From positions 1 through 64,000 of the forward strand of contig JAKSRD010000007.1 in NCBI GenBank assembly GCA_024403795.1: 64,000 nucleotides of DNA, given 5' to 3'. Positions 1-8,875 of the stretch are shown one piece after another. The notes beneath the pieces were generated by a model. That model saw only the letters and a list, made by a program, of their open reading frames with translations, had not been told where the DNA came from and made no database searches. Position 1 is the first letter of the stretch. Each line of letters begins with the position of its first letter. This DNA comes from Saccharofermentans sp. (GTDB taxonomy: Bacteria; Bacillota; Clostridia; Saccharofermentanales; Saccharofermentanaceae). A program made the translations under genes and the position numbers.

Positions 1-165
1 TTTTACTACAAAAAAAGTCCCGGAGGACTCCGTTTGGGACTTTCCCGGGACAAAATAACGTTTTTACTACAAAAAAAGTCCCGGAGGACTCCGTTTGGGA
101 CTTTCCCGGGACAAAAAAACGTTTCTACTGCAAAAAAAGTCCCGGAGGACTCCGTTTGGGACTTC
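1..165. repeat. Tandem ~60-bp hairpin repeat (unit A), three copies
   Basis: Two full copies and one 3'-truncated copy of a 60-61 bp unit follow each other directly. Each unit starts with TTTTACTACAAAAAAAGTCC and can fold through AAAGTCCC/GGGACTTT with an inner GGAG/CTCC pair; a second GTCCCGG/CCGGGAC pairing is also possible. The same unit returns in the opposite orientation at 60185-60299. There is no spacer structure, so it is not CRISPR. Function unknown. Confidence 0.9.
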
Positions 166-215
166 TGAGCGAAAAATACAAAATCCGTGTATGGATCTGT
201 AACGAATTAGTACGA

Positions 216-277
216 TTTCAGGATTTCCTCACGACACCGCTTTATCTTGAACAATTTCAGAAATTTCCTCACGACAC
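216..277. repeat. Direct repeat TTTCAG..TTTCCTCACGACAC, two copies
   Basis: Two copies of about 22 bp, 40 bp apart, share TTTCCTCACGACAC. A looser relative (ATTTAGGATTTCGCCAC) lies beside the unit A copies near 60330, so this may belong to the same composite repeat. The rest of 166-450 shows no gene. Confidence 0.6.
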
Positions 278-394
278 ACACAAACATAAAGGCTCTGCAG
301 TAAATCTCTGTTCGGCTTAAAAGCAGCCCTTAAAAGCAGCCAAGCGTGTTGGTTATGGTTACCGCAACGATGACTACTCTTTTTTACTCTTGTT

Positions 395-450
395 CGTTAT
401 ATTTCAATTCCTTCGAATTACATGCTAATCCCAAGGAAAGTGTGAAGAAC
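395..450 (+). repeat. Repeat unit B, copy 1
   Basis: CGTTATATTTCAATTCCTTC and the following ~35 bases reappear, imperfectly, as the reverse complement at 60129-60183, where the unit directly abuts unit A. Here about 230 bp separates the two units. Confidence 0.75.
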
Positions 451-777
451 CTAATTATAGACTGCAGCTCCGTGATCGACCAACAGGTATACATCACCTG
501 ATCGAACTGCTTCGATCTCCTCACCGACACAGAACTCCTTATTTGATACGCTTCTTGTGTCGGAACTCAAACGGATGTAGTAGATCTCGCCGTTATCTAC
601 ACCCGGACGTACTACTACATATTTTCCCTGACAGCCGTAAGGATTCGCCGGATATGCTCTGACAGTTCCTCTAAGTGTCATCTTTTCACCTTTGTCAAAA
701 CTGCTTCTCCTCTTCAGATCTTTTCTGACTTTTAGCGGGAACATCACTAGAGATACCGCCGCAACCTGATCATTCAT
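451..777 (-). CDS. Unknown 108-residue protein
   Basis: Not recognised. The ATG at 777 is preceded by GGAGA at a 9-nt distance, which supports this start. The protein is soluble, with no signal peptide or membrane segment; the middle (about residues 34-75) is rich in short beta-type stretches and Gly/Pro/Tyr. It begins 22 bp after the metallo-beta-lactamase-fold gene and is probably the last gene of the hydrogenase maturation operon. No link to hydrogenase assembly can be shown from sequence. Confidence 0.6.
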   Translation of the reverse strand: MNDQVAAVSLVMFPLKVRKDLKRRSSFDKGEKMTLRGTVRAYPANPYGCQGKYVVVRPGVDNGEIYYIRLSSDTRSVSNKEFCVGEEIEAVRSGDVYLLVDHGAAVYN

Positions 778-799
778 ATCACAAAGTCTCCTATATCAC

Positions 800-1390
800 T
801 CAAAACACTATTTCCGGCCAATGCGCAAAATATATCCGGTTCGCCCCGCGATAAATGATATTCTCCCAATCATATCTGATCGCGCATCGCATCTTCTCAT
901 CAGCTTCAAAAGCCGGTTCGTGTTGCTTCGCTACCAGATCACCGACAAAACAGCTGTGGTCATCCAGGAGCAACGTAACGCTGTCCGGACTGTGGCTGGG
1001 CGTGCTGATGATCTCTCCGCTTATGCCGATCTCCTTAAGAAATACCCTACTCTCCTTGCATGTTATCAGCCGCGCATTTTCTTCCCTGACCGGCACGTAC
1101 GGTATTCTGTCCCGTTCGAAAATATAATCCGAAGAATGCACATACTCTTTCTGCACATCGATAAGGAGCAGCTTTACGCCCATCTCCATCAGTTCTCCGA
1201 TAAGTCCCATGTGATCCGGATGCCAGTGCGTCGCAAGAACATAAGAGATGTCCTTAACTTCTATTCCCTGCTGCTTGATCGCTTTGAAGAAAGAATTAAT
1301 ATTCCCGGCATAGTCGGTGTCCACAAGAAGACCACCGTTATTACCGGGAATATAAAATGTATTGGTATTTCCGTATTTGATCTTCAGCAT
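800..1390 (-). CDS. MBL-fold metallo-hydrolase
   Basis: A 196-residue metallo-beta-lactamase-fold hydrolase. The metal-binding HxHxDH motif is HWHPDH at residues 55-60. Further expected ligands are the His of TPSHSPDS (about 133), the Asp of FVGDLV (about 150) and the His of FAHW near the C-terminus. Proteins of this length and layout include glyoxalase-II-like and persulfide-type hydrolases, and sequence alone does not fix the substrate. It lies about 60 bp after hydF in the same orientation and may be cotranscribed with it. It is a single-domain cytosolic protein without a signal peptide. Confidence 0.85.
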   Translation of the reverse strand: MLKIKYGNTNTFYIPGNNGGLLVDTDYAGNINSFFKAIKQQGIEVKDISYVLATHWHPDHMGLIGELMEMGVKLLLIDVQKEYVHSSDYIFERDRIPYVPVREENARLITCKESRVFLKEIGISGEIISTPSHSPDSVTLLLDDHSCFVGDLVAKQHEPAFEADEKMRCAIRYDWENIIYRGANRIYFAHWPEIVF

Positions 1391-1453
1391 TCTCGCCTCC
1401 GGGCATTTAATAGATTACGGATATATCATACACGATTTGTTTTGATTATTTAC

Positions 1454-2605
1454 TTACTGAAAGCTCATCACCCTGTCCAATATGCCTTTCATCTTACCGA
1501 TGGCGATCCCGTAGTTGGTCATGGGAACACCCTGCGTCTTCGCCTTAAGATAACGGCTCTGCGCTTCACTCTCACCGAGCATGCATCCGCCGCAGTGAAT
1601 TATCAGATCATACGAAGACAGATCAGCCGGAAATTCGAGTCCTGAAGTAAAGGTGAAATCGATCTCCTTTCCGGTGTATTCCCTGATCCAGCCGGGAAGC
1701 TTGACCGTACCGATATCTTCACACTGACGGTGGTGTGTACAGCCTTCGCTTATAAGTACTGATGCTCCGTCAGTAAGTTTATCGAGCATCTGCGCACCGT
1801 CGACTGACTGATCGAGGATTCCTTTGAACCGCGCCATCAGTATTGAGAACGAAGTAAGCGGAACATCAGCAGGAACAATTCTCGCGACCTTGCCGAAAAC
1901 CTGACTGTCGGTTATTACCATCTTCACCGTACCGACTTTCGAAAGAGCGATATCAAGTTCGGTATCCTTCACGACAACCGGTATCGCACCTGCACCAAGT
2001 AAGTCACGGATCACCATCTGCTGAGGAAGTATCAGACGATCCTTGGGTGCCGACTTATCTATCGGAACCACAAGCACAACAATATCACCTTTCTCTACCA
2101 GATCAGATACGAGCGGACGGACTTCACGCTGCTTTATGATCGAAGTGATTTTGTTCTTCAGGTCCTCTATGCCGTTGCCTTCCAGAGAACTTACGGTAAT
2201 CGTATCAATCAGTTCTTCAGGCATCTTAAAAGAATCCAGATCACTCTTACTGATAACTGTGACCGAAGGTATTCTGCGCTTCTTAAATTCCTCCAAAAGG
2301 ATCTTCTCATCTTCGCCGATTCCGACCGTTCCGTCGATTACAAGAACGGCAATATCGGTCTCATCTATGACTCTCAGACTCCGTTCGATCCTTTTCGCAC
2401 CGAGCTGACCTTCATCATCTATACCCGGGGTGTCGATCACCACGACCGGACCTAACGGCAGAAGCTCCATTGTCTTGCGGACAGGGTCCGTCGTCGTACC
2501 CGGAACATCGGATACGATCGACATTGCCTGTGAAGTGAACCTGTTAACAAGGCTTGATTTGCCGGCGTTGCGGCGCCCGAAGAAAGCTATGTGTGTTCTC
2601 TCCAT
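1454..2605 (-). CDS. hydF: [FeFe]-hydrogenase maturation GTPase HydF
   Basis: HydF (383 residues) is the GTPase scaffold on which the 2Fe subcluster made by HydE and HydG is assembled and passed to HydA. The N-terminal G domain has a P-loop at residues 10-18 (GRRNAGKSS), the DTPG switch motif and an SKSD specificity motif. The C-terminal part carries the family's FeS ligands: CxH in EGCTHH and, about 50 residues later, HCxxC in IIHCGGC. Length is typical. It is third of the maturation genes (hydE, hydG, hydF), 32 bp after hydG. No hydrogenase structural gene is in the window, so hydA must lie elsewhere. Confidence 0.97.
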   Translation of the reverse strand: MERTHIAFFGRRNAGKSSLVNRFTSQAMSIVSDVPGTTTDPVRKTMELLPLGPVVVIDTPGIDDEGQLGAKRIERSLRVIDETDIAVLVIDGTVGIGEDEKILLEEFKKRRIPSVTVISKSDLDSFKMPEELIDTITVSSLEGNGIEDLKNKITSIIKQREVRPLVSDLVEKGDIVVLVVPIDKSAPKDRLILPQQMVIRDLLGAGAIPVVVKDTELDIALSKVGTVKMVITDSQVFGKVARIVPADVPLTSFSILMARFKGILDQSVDGAQMLDKLTDGASVLISEGCTHHRQCEDIGTVKLPGWIREYTGKEIDFTFTSGLEFPADLSSYDLIIHCGGCMLGESEAQSRYLKAKTQGVPMTNYGIAIGKMKGILDRVMSFQ

Positions 2606-2637
2606 TTGTTACCTCTCAAAAACAGAATGCAGACTTA

Positions 2638-4053
2638 TCAGAACCTGAAATCGCGCTCGCCGTTCTCGATAGCGGCAAGTCTGTCGCGAAGCACGGCACG
2701 CGCCTTCTCGTTTGTGACATCCGGAATGTTCTTCTCAATAAGGAGGTTACCTGCCGCACGTGTCTCCGGAGAAGCGTAGTCAACGAGGTATTCCTTGAGT
2801 GTCATGAGGGCATTCGGCAGGCAGCAGTTCTGGATCTGCTTTGATTTGCAGAGTGCCATGAACCTGTCGCCCGTTCTGCCTTCGCGATAGCATGCGGTAC
2901 AGAAAGACGGAACATAGTCCATATCGATGAGCCACTTCATTACTTCGTCGAGAGAACGCTTATCGGAGATGTCGAACTGAACTGTATCTTCAGGTCTCTC
3001 TTCTTGTGTGTAGCCTCCGACAGAAGTTCTTGAACCGCCTGAGATCTGTGAGATCCCGAGGTGAAGGACACGTTCTCTTGAACGCTGTGACTCACGTGTG
3101 GAGACGATCATGCCGGTATAAGGAACGGCTATCCTGATGCAGGCAACGATTTTCGCGAAGGTATCATCATCGATCGCATTGGTGAATTCATTTATGTCGA
3201 CGTCGTCTGCAGGACAGATCCTCGGAACGGAGATCGTGTGCGGGCCTACGCCGTGAACTGCTTCAAGGTGCTCCGCATGCATGAGAAGGCCTGCAAATTC
3301 GTAGCGGTATTTATCAAGACCGAAGAGCACACCGAGTCCGACATCGTCGATCCCGCCTTCCATCGCTCTGTCCATGGCTTCCGTGTGATATGCGTAATCG
3401 TGTTTGGGGCCTGTCGGATGAAGGATCCCGTATGACTCCTTGTGATATGTCTCCTGGAAGAGAATGTATGTGCCGATGCCGGCCTCATGGAGCTTGCGGT
3501 AATTCTCGACTGTAGTTGCAGCGATATTGACATTAACTCTCCTGATGGCACCGTTCTTATGCTTGATGGAATAGATCGTCTTGATGCTCTCGAGGATATA
3601 CTCGATAGGGTTATTTACAGGGTCCTCGCCGGCTTCGATCGCAAGTCTCTTGTGTCCCATATCCTGAAGGGCGATGACCTCGTCCCTGATCTGCTCCTGA
3701 GTGAGCTTAACTCTCGGAATGCTCTTGTTCTTGCCGTGATAAGGGCAGTAGATGCATCCGTTTACGCAATAGTTCGATAAGTATAACGGCGCGAAAAGAA
3801 CAATCCTGTTACCGTAGAAGTCCTTCTTGATCTGCTCTGCCAGACGGTAGATCTCCTCATTCTTCTCCGGGATATCACATGCGAGCAAGACTGACGCGTC
3901 GCGGTGGCTTAATCCTTTTCTTTCTCTCGCCTTCTCAAGGATCTCGTCGATCACTTTCGCATTGCTCTTATTCTCATCGGCATACTTAAGAGATTCCAGG
4001 ATCTCGCCGTCGTCGATAAACTCTTCTGCCTTTAATGATTTAGGGTCATACAT
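2638..4053 (-). CDS. hydG: [FeFe]-hydrogenase maturase HydG (radical SAM tyrosine lyase)
   Basis: HydG (471 residues) cleaves tyrosine to supply the CO and CN ligands of the hydrogenase H-cluster. The radical-SAM CX3CX2C motif is visible as CVNGCIYC near residue 100. The C-terminal auxiliary cluster motif CX2CX22C begins at CTACYREGR (about residue 392). Together they separate HydG from its relative ThiH. The ATG at 4053 is preceded by AAAAGGAG. A 70-bp gap with a hairpin separates it from hydE, so its expression may be tuned independently. Confidence 0.97.
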   Translation of the reverse strand: MYDPKSLKAEEFIDDGEILESLKYADENKSNAKVIDEILEKARERKGLSHRDASVLLACDIPEKNEEIYRLAEQIKKDFYGNRIVLFAPLYLSNYCVNGCIYCPYHGKNKSIPRVKLTQEQIRDEVIALQDMGHKRLAIEAGEDPVNNPIEYILESIKTIYSIKHKNGAIRRVNVNIAATTVENYRKLHEAGIGTYILFQETYHKESYGILHPTGPKHDYAYHTEAMDRAMEGGIDDVGLGVLFGLDKYRYEFAGLLMHAEHLEAVHGVGPHTISVPRICPADDVDINEFTNAIDDDTFAKIVACIRIAVPYTGMIVSTRESQRSRERVLHLGISQISGGSRTSVGGYTQEERPEDTVQFDISDKRSLDEVMKWLIDMDYVPSFCTACYREGRTGDRFMALCKSKQIQNCCLPNALMTLKEYLVDYASPETRAAGNLLIEKNIPDVTNEKARAVLRDRLAAIENGERDFRF

Positions 4054-4081
4054 ATAAAAATCTCCTTTTTAACATTGTTAC

Positions 4082-4130
4082 AAAACCGCTGAAAGCCTTA
4101 TAAACATTGGCTTTGTGAATTTTTCAGCGA
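4082..4130 (-). terminator. Hairpin between hydE and hydG, possible attenuator
   Basis: On the minus strand CGCTGAAA pairs with TTTCAGCG, followed by GTTTTGT. An inner AAAGCC/GGCTTT pairing is also possible. It lies after the hydE stop and before the hydG ribosome binding site. The T-run is weak, so partial termination or RNA stabilisation is as likely as a full terminator. Confidence 0.4.
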
Positions 4131-5185
4131 TTGAGGATAAATTCTGCGTTATCACCACGGTCAGTAACGATCTCATAGCCGATCGAACGCATTTCTTCTT
4201 TAAGTGAGTTCAGATATTCCGCGGCCTCTGCACCGGAACAAGCCTTATTGTCGTACAGGTTGTACTTCGCTCTGACATCTTCGGGAGAGAGATTCGGCAT
4301 GACGACATTCGCGCCTGCCAGGATCCCAAGTTCTCTTCCATGAGGATCTATCGTGCCGAGTGCGGTCGTTGCGGGAAGCAGGACCGACGGCAGCATAAGT
4401 CTGATCACACTGAGCAGATACAACGTCAGGTCAAGATCTCCGTGCGGATGACCGGCAAAGCATGTATCCTTATGCGGTATGAACGGACCAATTCCGACCA
4501 TCTCGGGACGAAGAGCCTTCAGGAACATCAGGTCGTCTGCAATGTTTTCGATAGTCTGGTAAGGTGAACCTACCATGAATCCCGCGCCGGTCTGAAAGCC
4601 GATATCCTTAAGATCAAAAAGGCAGCGCTTTCTGTTATCGGCTGAGAGCGTTGAGGGATGAAGCTTTGCATAATGTTCACTGTCAGCCGTCTCGTGCCTC
4701 AAGAGATATCTGTCACAACCCGCATCGAAGAAAGCCTGATAAGACTTACGGCTCTTCTCTCCGATTGACAAAGTGACGGCAAGATCAGGATGCTCACTTT
4801 TTATTGAACTGACAATGTCCGTTATCAGTTCATCTGTGAAGAAAGCATCTTCCCCTCCTTGCAGGACGATCGTTCTGAATCCCGACATATATCCATGCGA
4901 AGCACACGCCAGGATCTCATTTTTTGTGAGTCTGTAGCGTGAAGCATTCTTATTGCTGTGCCTGATACCGCAATAGTAGCAATCGTTCCTGCAAAAGCTC
5001 GTAAACTCGACAAGGCCTCTTATGAAGATCCTGTTTCCGTAGATACTTTTAGCAGTCTCTGATGCTTTAGAAGCCAAAAGAGCCTGTGTATCCTTATTAC
5101 GATTATTGAGAAGTACGATCGCCTCTTCGCGTGTTATGTTTCCTTCAGTCAGCAGTTTATCTGTTACTTGCTGAAGTTCAGTCAT
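4124..5185 (-). CDS. hydE: [FeFe]-hydrogenase maturase HydE (radical SAM)
   Basis: HydE (353 residues) is the radical SAM enzyme that acts on an organometallic cysteine intermediate to help build the dithiomethylamine-bridged diiron unit. The radical SAM motif CRNDCYYC (CX3CX2C) lies near residue 64 within FTSFCRNDCYYCGIR, with QGGEDAFFTDE downstream, as in HydE/BioB relatives. Its start overlaps the 3' end of the upstream 85-residue regulator gene by 8 bp, showing tight coupling. Length is normal. Confidence 0.96.
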   Translation of the reverse strand: MTELQQVTDKLLTEGNITREEAIVLLNNRNKDTQALLASKASETAKSIYGNRIFIRGLVEFTSFCRNDCYYCGIRHSNKNASRYRLTKNEILACASHGYMSGFRTIVLQGGEDAFFTDELITDIVSSIKSEHPDLAVTLSIGEKSRKSYQAFFDAGCDRYLLRHETADSEHYAKLHPSTLSADNRKRCLFDLKDIGFQTGAGFMVGSPYQTIENIADDLMFLKALRPEMVGIGPFIPHKDTCFAGHPHGDLDLTLYLLSVIRLMLPSVLLPATTALGTIDPHGRELGILAGANVVMPNLSPEDVRAKYNLYDNKACSGAEAAEYLNSLKEEMRSIGYEIVTDRGDNAEFILNR

Positions 5186-5435
5186 TCCGCGTAAGTCTCG
5201 AGTATGTTATCTTGGCCGATACGCCTTCTAACATGCCGAGCTTACCGGATACTGAGCTGATCAGTGATTCCGGAGCGTCGACAACAACACTTATGATGGA
5301 TATATCCCTCTCACGATAAGGAATACCCATTCTCCCGATGACGTAATCCCTTACGTCATGAAGTATGTCATTAATCTGTGACACTGATTCCGGATTCTCG
5401 ACAATAATGCCGATGATGGCAACTCTAGTCTCCAT
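5178..5435 (-). CDS. TM1266-family iron-only hydrogenase system regulator
   Basis: An 85-residue ACT/NikR-C-like small protein of the TM1266 family, which is found almost only beside hydEFG genes and is annotated as a putative iron-only hydrogenase regulator. Visible features are the N-terminal strand METRVAIIGIIVE, the helix VSQINDILHD and YVIGRMGIPYRERDISII. The ATG is preceded by AGGAGGTCAA. It is the first gene of the maturation operon and overlaps hydE by 8 bp. Its biochemical role is not established; no DNA-binding domain is visible. Confidence 0.88.
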   Translation of the reverse strand: METRVAIIGIIVENPESVSQINDILHDVRDYVIGRMGIPYRERDISIISVVVDAPESLISSVSGKLGMLEGVSAKITYSRLTRND

Positions 5436-5543
5436 TTGACCTCCTTTCGCTCTTCAAAAAAGCAAACAAGGTTCTGAAGCATATTAAGTATAGAGATTTA
5501 CTTAAAGCCTTCCGCGTCAGGCAAAAACCTTCCGCACTCAGAA

Positions 5544-5561
5544 CTGTTACATAGTTAACAT
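5544..5561. promoter_or_regulatory. Candidate Rex operator upstream of the hydrogenase maturation operon
   Basis: TGTTACATAGTTAACA (5545-5560) is a near-palindrome. On the minus strand it reads TGTTAACTATGTAACA and matches the Rex half-site pattern TGTTAA-N4-TTAACA with one mismatch. Rex is the NADH/NAD+-sensing repressor of fermentation and hydrogenase genes in Clostridia. It lies about 110 bp upstream of the first gene of the operon. A CRP/FNR-type site with TGTTA-N6-TAACA spacing is the alternative reading. Confidence 0.5.
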
Positions 5562-5614
5562 CAGCAAGCAGAATAAGTCAAATGGATAGGACTGTTTTCT
5601 AAAGCAACTGCGGG

Positions 5615-6793
5615 TCAGTCGCTTTTCTTCTTTCCGAGCATCACGCGCTTAGCCGCTTTGTAGTAGATCTTATTGAAGAAAGGTCTGAGCTGCTTGTCGG
5701 CTTCCTTAAGTTTCTCTCTGATCGGGATGCTCTGCGGGCAATGCTTCTCGCACTTGCCGCACCCTACGCAAAGTGATGCGTCAGCAGGTGTCATACGGAG
5801 TGCGACCGTCTGGAAATATTCCTGCCTTCCCGAACTCTTGCTTTCAGAATACATGTGGTTATAGCAGGAGAATATCGCCGGTATGTCGACGCCCTGCGGA
5901 CAAGGCATGCAGTAACGACATCCCGTACAGTTAACTTTGGTGGTATCAAGGATGTAGGAACGGATCTTCGCGATAAAATCCAGATCCTCCTGACCATAGT
6001 CACCGACCTTCGCATCTGATGCGATCCGGCAGTTCTCTTCGACCATCTCCACGGAATTCATTCCCGAGAGGACACAGGTAATCTCCTCCTGATTCCAAAG
6101 CCACCTGAATGCCCATTCTGCAGGAGTTCTTCCGTGAGGTTCTGCCGCGATCTCGCGCTTGGCCTTCTCAGGAAGAAGGTCGACCAGCTTACCGCCGCGC
6201 AACGGCTCCATTATGAAGATCTTAAGTCCCTTCTCATAAGCTGCCTTTACGCCTTCGCGACCGGCCTGAGTATGCTCATCAAAGTAATTATACTGAACGA
6301 GACAGCAATCCCAGTCGTAAGCATTCAGAATGCTCTTGAACGAAGCCGTGTTTCCGTGGAAAGAGAAGCCGACGTTACGGATCTGTCCGCTCTTCTTTTT
6401 CTCGGCGATCCAATCTTCGATCCCTACCGCCTTAAGCTTCTCCCACTGCGCGATATCGGTCATGTGGTGCATAAGATAGTAATCAACATAATCTGTCCTT
6501 AAGCGTTTGAGTTCTTCGTTGAAAAACTTGTCAAGTCCTTCGCGGTTCCTGATCAGATACTGCGGAAGCTTGGTCGCAAGATTGATCTTGTCTCTTATCC
6601 CGTTCTTCTCGATTATGCGGCCGACGATCTCTTCGCTTCCGGGATAGATATAAGCCGTATCAAAGTAATTCACGCCCAATTCATAGGCTCTCATGAATTC
6701 CTTCTCAGCTTTATCGAAGTCGATGGAGGAACCGTTCTTGGTAAATCTCATGCATCCGTATCCCAGGATGGAAATATCTCTTCGTTGCTGCAT
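5615..6793 (-). CDS. Aldo/keto reductase with C-terminal ferredoxin domain
   Basis: A 392-residue fusion. Residues 1 to about 270 are an aldo/keto reductase TIM barrel, with the catalytic region FDTAYIYPGSEE (Asp, Tyr), Lys in NLATKLP and His in YYLMHH. After a linker come CTGCRYCMPCP and CVGCGKCEKHCP, two 4Fe-4S ferredoxin motifs. This architecture is common in anaerobes and suggests electron exchange with ferredoxin as well as NAD(P)H; the substrate is unknown. It ends about 55 bp before the candidate Rex site of the hydrogenase operon and is transcribed the same way. Confidence 0.92.
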   Translation of the reverse strand: MQQRRDISILGYGCMRFTKNGSSIDFDKAEKEFMRAYELGVNYFDTAYIYPGSEEIVGRIIEKNGIRDKINLATKLPQYLIRNREGLDKFFNEELKRLRTDYVDYYLMHHMTDIAQWEKLKAVGIEDWIAEKKKSGQIRNVGFSFHGNTASFKSILNAYDWDCCLVQYNYFDEHTQAGREGVKAAYEKGLKIFIMEPLRGGKLVDLLPEKAKREIAAEPHGRTPAEWAFRWLWNQEEITCVLSGMNSVEMVEENCRIASDAKVGDYGQEDLDFIAKIRSYILDTTKVNCTGCRYCMPCPQGVDIPAIFSCYNHMYSESKSSGRQEYFQTVALRMTPADASLCVGCGKCEKHCPQSIPIREKLKEADKQLRPFFNKIYYKAAKRVMLGKKKSD

Positions 6794-6939
6794 ACAAAAT
6801 CACCTCTTGGGGTAATTATACATTTTTGCAGGCTTGTATAAAAAATGACGCAGCATTCCCTAACTTTTTAAAAAATAAAGTCAGACACACATGTTAAAAT
6901 TAATTTAGTTTTGATCGCATCGAAAACAGGCTGTTGTAT

Positions 6940-8874
6940 ATGAAGGATTCACTTGCGCGTAAGATTACGGTACCTTTTTTTCTGATCTTTATGATGCTGA
7001 CATTTGTACTTGCAGGTGTCGGCTATCTTCATGTAAGACACAGTGTCCTCGACCAGGTTCAGACGGACATGCATTCGAATGTCGTCGATCTCGAGACCAG
7101 ACTTACTGATTACACAGAGGCTTCTCGAGGTGCGTTCATAGATGAATTCCATAAACACGCTCTCGAGATGTGTGATTCATACAACCTGGACTATATTGCC
7201 ATTTCAGTGCCGTTCGGCAATCTAAAAGAAGCAAAATACTTAGCAGTCGTAGAAAATGACGGAATACTCGACCCCGAGAAGATCAAAGATACGGGTTCCA
7301 CGCTCGGAACTTATCTTCTGGAAGGTGCGGAGTACAATGTCTGGAGCGAAAGTAAAGAGTTTGACTTCTTTACATGGAATGTCGATGATTCAAACGAGAT
7401 CGGGATCGTCACCAAGATAAAAGGACCCGATAATAAAGATTATCTGTTGACCGTTGATAAGTCGGTCCACTACATAAATACACTCTCAAGGAACTACTTC
7501 ACAGGAATGGCAGCGGTTATCCTGCTGCTATTCGTATTGATGACCATCGTCTTATATATCGTTATCAAAGTGCGCGTATCAACCCCTGCAAGATCCATCT
7601 CGACCGCCATGGAACAATTCGCGGTAAACGGCGAACACACCACTATCCTGCTTCCTCAGAACGATGAATTCGGAGTGATCAATCAGGCATTCAATAAGAT
7701 GGTCACGGATATCGACAATTATGTGAACAGCATCTCCAAGTTAAGCCACGAGAGAGAGAGGCAGCTGGCAGAGATCGAGATCGCCGGCAAGATCCAGAAA
7801 GGTTTCCTCCCTCCCGAACATCCGGACTTCAAAGAACTTGAGATCAATTCCACCATGATCCCCGCCAAATACATCGGAGGCGACATCTACGACTTCAAAA
7901 AGATCGATGACACGCATTACTACCTGATGATCGCAGACGTTGCGGGTAAGGGTCTCAGCGCCTCTCTGTACATGGCGGTAATGCTGACAAACATGAGGCA
8001 GTTCGCACTTAACAATCCGAACCCGTCGCTTATCCTGCGTCAGGCAAATAATTATCTCGCTGCAAAAAATCCCGAGAGCGTTTTCCTCAGTGCATTCGTA
8101 GCGGTCTACAACACTTCCGATAACACCCTTACCTACTCAAGTGCCGGTCACAACCCGCCTTATATTCTCGGCAAAAGATTCCAAAAACTCGACAACGCCA
8201 ACGGAACCGTATTAGGTCTGTTCGAGAACGAAGAATATACGAATGTGGCTATCCGTCTTGAACCCGATGACATGTTATTCCTTTATACCGACGGCATAAC
8301 CGAGGCACTTAATCGCAGGAAAGAATTCTATACGGAAGAGCGACTCGAATCTCTTTTACGCGATTATCACGGAGGAGATCTCATCAGCACGATTCTGAAA
8401 AGTCTCAAGAGCTTTGTTCTTAACACCGAGCAAAGTGATGACATAACAATGGTTGCCGTCCGCGTCAGGAATGAGAATGAGCTCGTTCTCAAAGGAACGA
8501 TCGAAGAATTCGAACAGATAAAGCATTCGCTCCTCCAAAGCGACATTCCCGAAGACGACAAACTGCCGCTCTGTCTGGCGGCAGAAGAAATTTATTCCAA
8601 TATCTGTGCATACGGATATGATCCCGAAGAAAAGTCACGCAAGGTGCATTTTACTTTGCAGACAAAGGGCGATATCGTCATGACATTCCGTGATAACGGT
8701 ACTCCTTACAATCCGCTCGAGGATATTCGTGATGACATCGAGAATTACGATCCGGAGAACGAAGAAGGCGGACTCGGAAAATATATTGCTTTCAACATTG
8801 CGGATGATGTTAAGTATAATTATACAAACAACGAGAATACTCTCGAGATCACAAAGCGAAGAAAGGAGAGTTGA
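6940..8874 (+). CDS. Membrane SpoIIE-type serine phosphatase with HAMP and HATPase domains
   Basis: A 644-residue sensor-effector of the partner-switching type. In order: a membrane segment at about residues 8-28, an extracytoplasmic sensor of about 150 residues, a second membrane segment (about 188-210), a HAMP linker, a PP2C/SpoIIE phosphatase and a C-terminal anti-sigma-like HATPase. Phosphatase motifs include GGDIYDF, ADVAGKG, YTDGITEA and QSDDIT. The kinase-like domain has AAEEIYSNIC, DNGTPYNP and EGGLGKY. The ATG at 6940 is preferred over the TTG two codons earlier. The STAS partner gene follows at once, so phosphatase, kinase and antagonist form one switch. The target is unknown. Confidence 0.92.
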   Translation: MKDSLARKITVPFFLIFMMLTFVLAGVGYLHVRHSVLDQVQTDMHSNVVDLETRLTDYTEASRGAFIDEFHKHALEMCDSYNLDYIAISVPFGNLKEAKYLAVVENDGILDPEKIKDTGSTLGTYLLEGAEYNVWSESKEFDFFTWNVDDSNEIGIVTKIKGPDNKDYLLTVDKSVHYINTLSRNYFTGMAAVILLLFVLMTIVLYIVIKVRVSTPARSISTAMEQFAVNGEHTTILLPQNDEFGVINQAFNKMVTDIDNYVNSISKLSHERERQLAEIEIAGKIQKGFLPPEHPDFKELEINSTMIPAKYIGGDIYDFKKIDDTHYYLMIADVAGKGLSASLYMAVMLTNMRQFALNNPNPSLILRQANNYLAAKNPESVFLSAFVAVYNTSDNTLTYSSAGHNPPYILGKRFQKLDNANGTVLGLFENEEYTNVAIRLEPDDMLFLYTDGITEALNRRKEFYTEERLESLLRDYHGGDLISTILKSLKSFVLNTEQSDDITMVAVRVRNENELVLKGTIEEFEQIKHSLLQSDIPEDDKLPLCLAAEEIYSNICAYGYDPEEKSRKVHFTLQTKGDIVMTFRDNGTPYNPLEDIRDDIENYDPENEEGGLGKYIAFNIADDVKYNYTNNENTLEITKRRKES

Positions 8875-8875
8875 T

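Noticed and set aside
1-165. Possible CRISPR array
   Set aside because: Units are directly adjacent without unique spacers and no cas gene is near.
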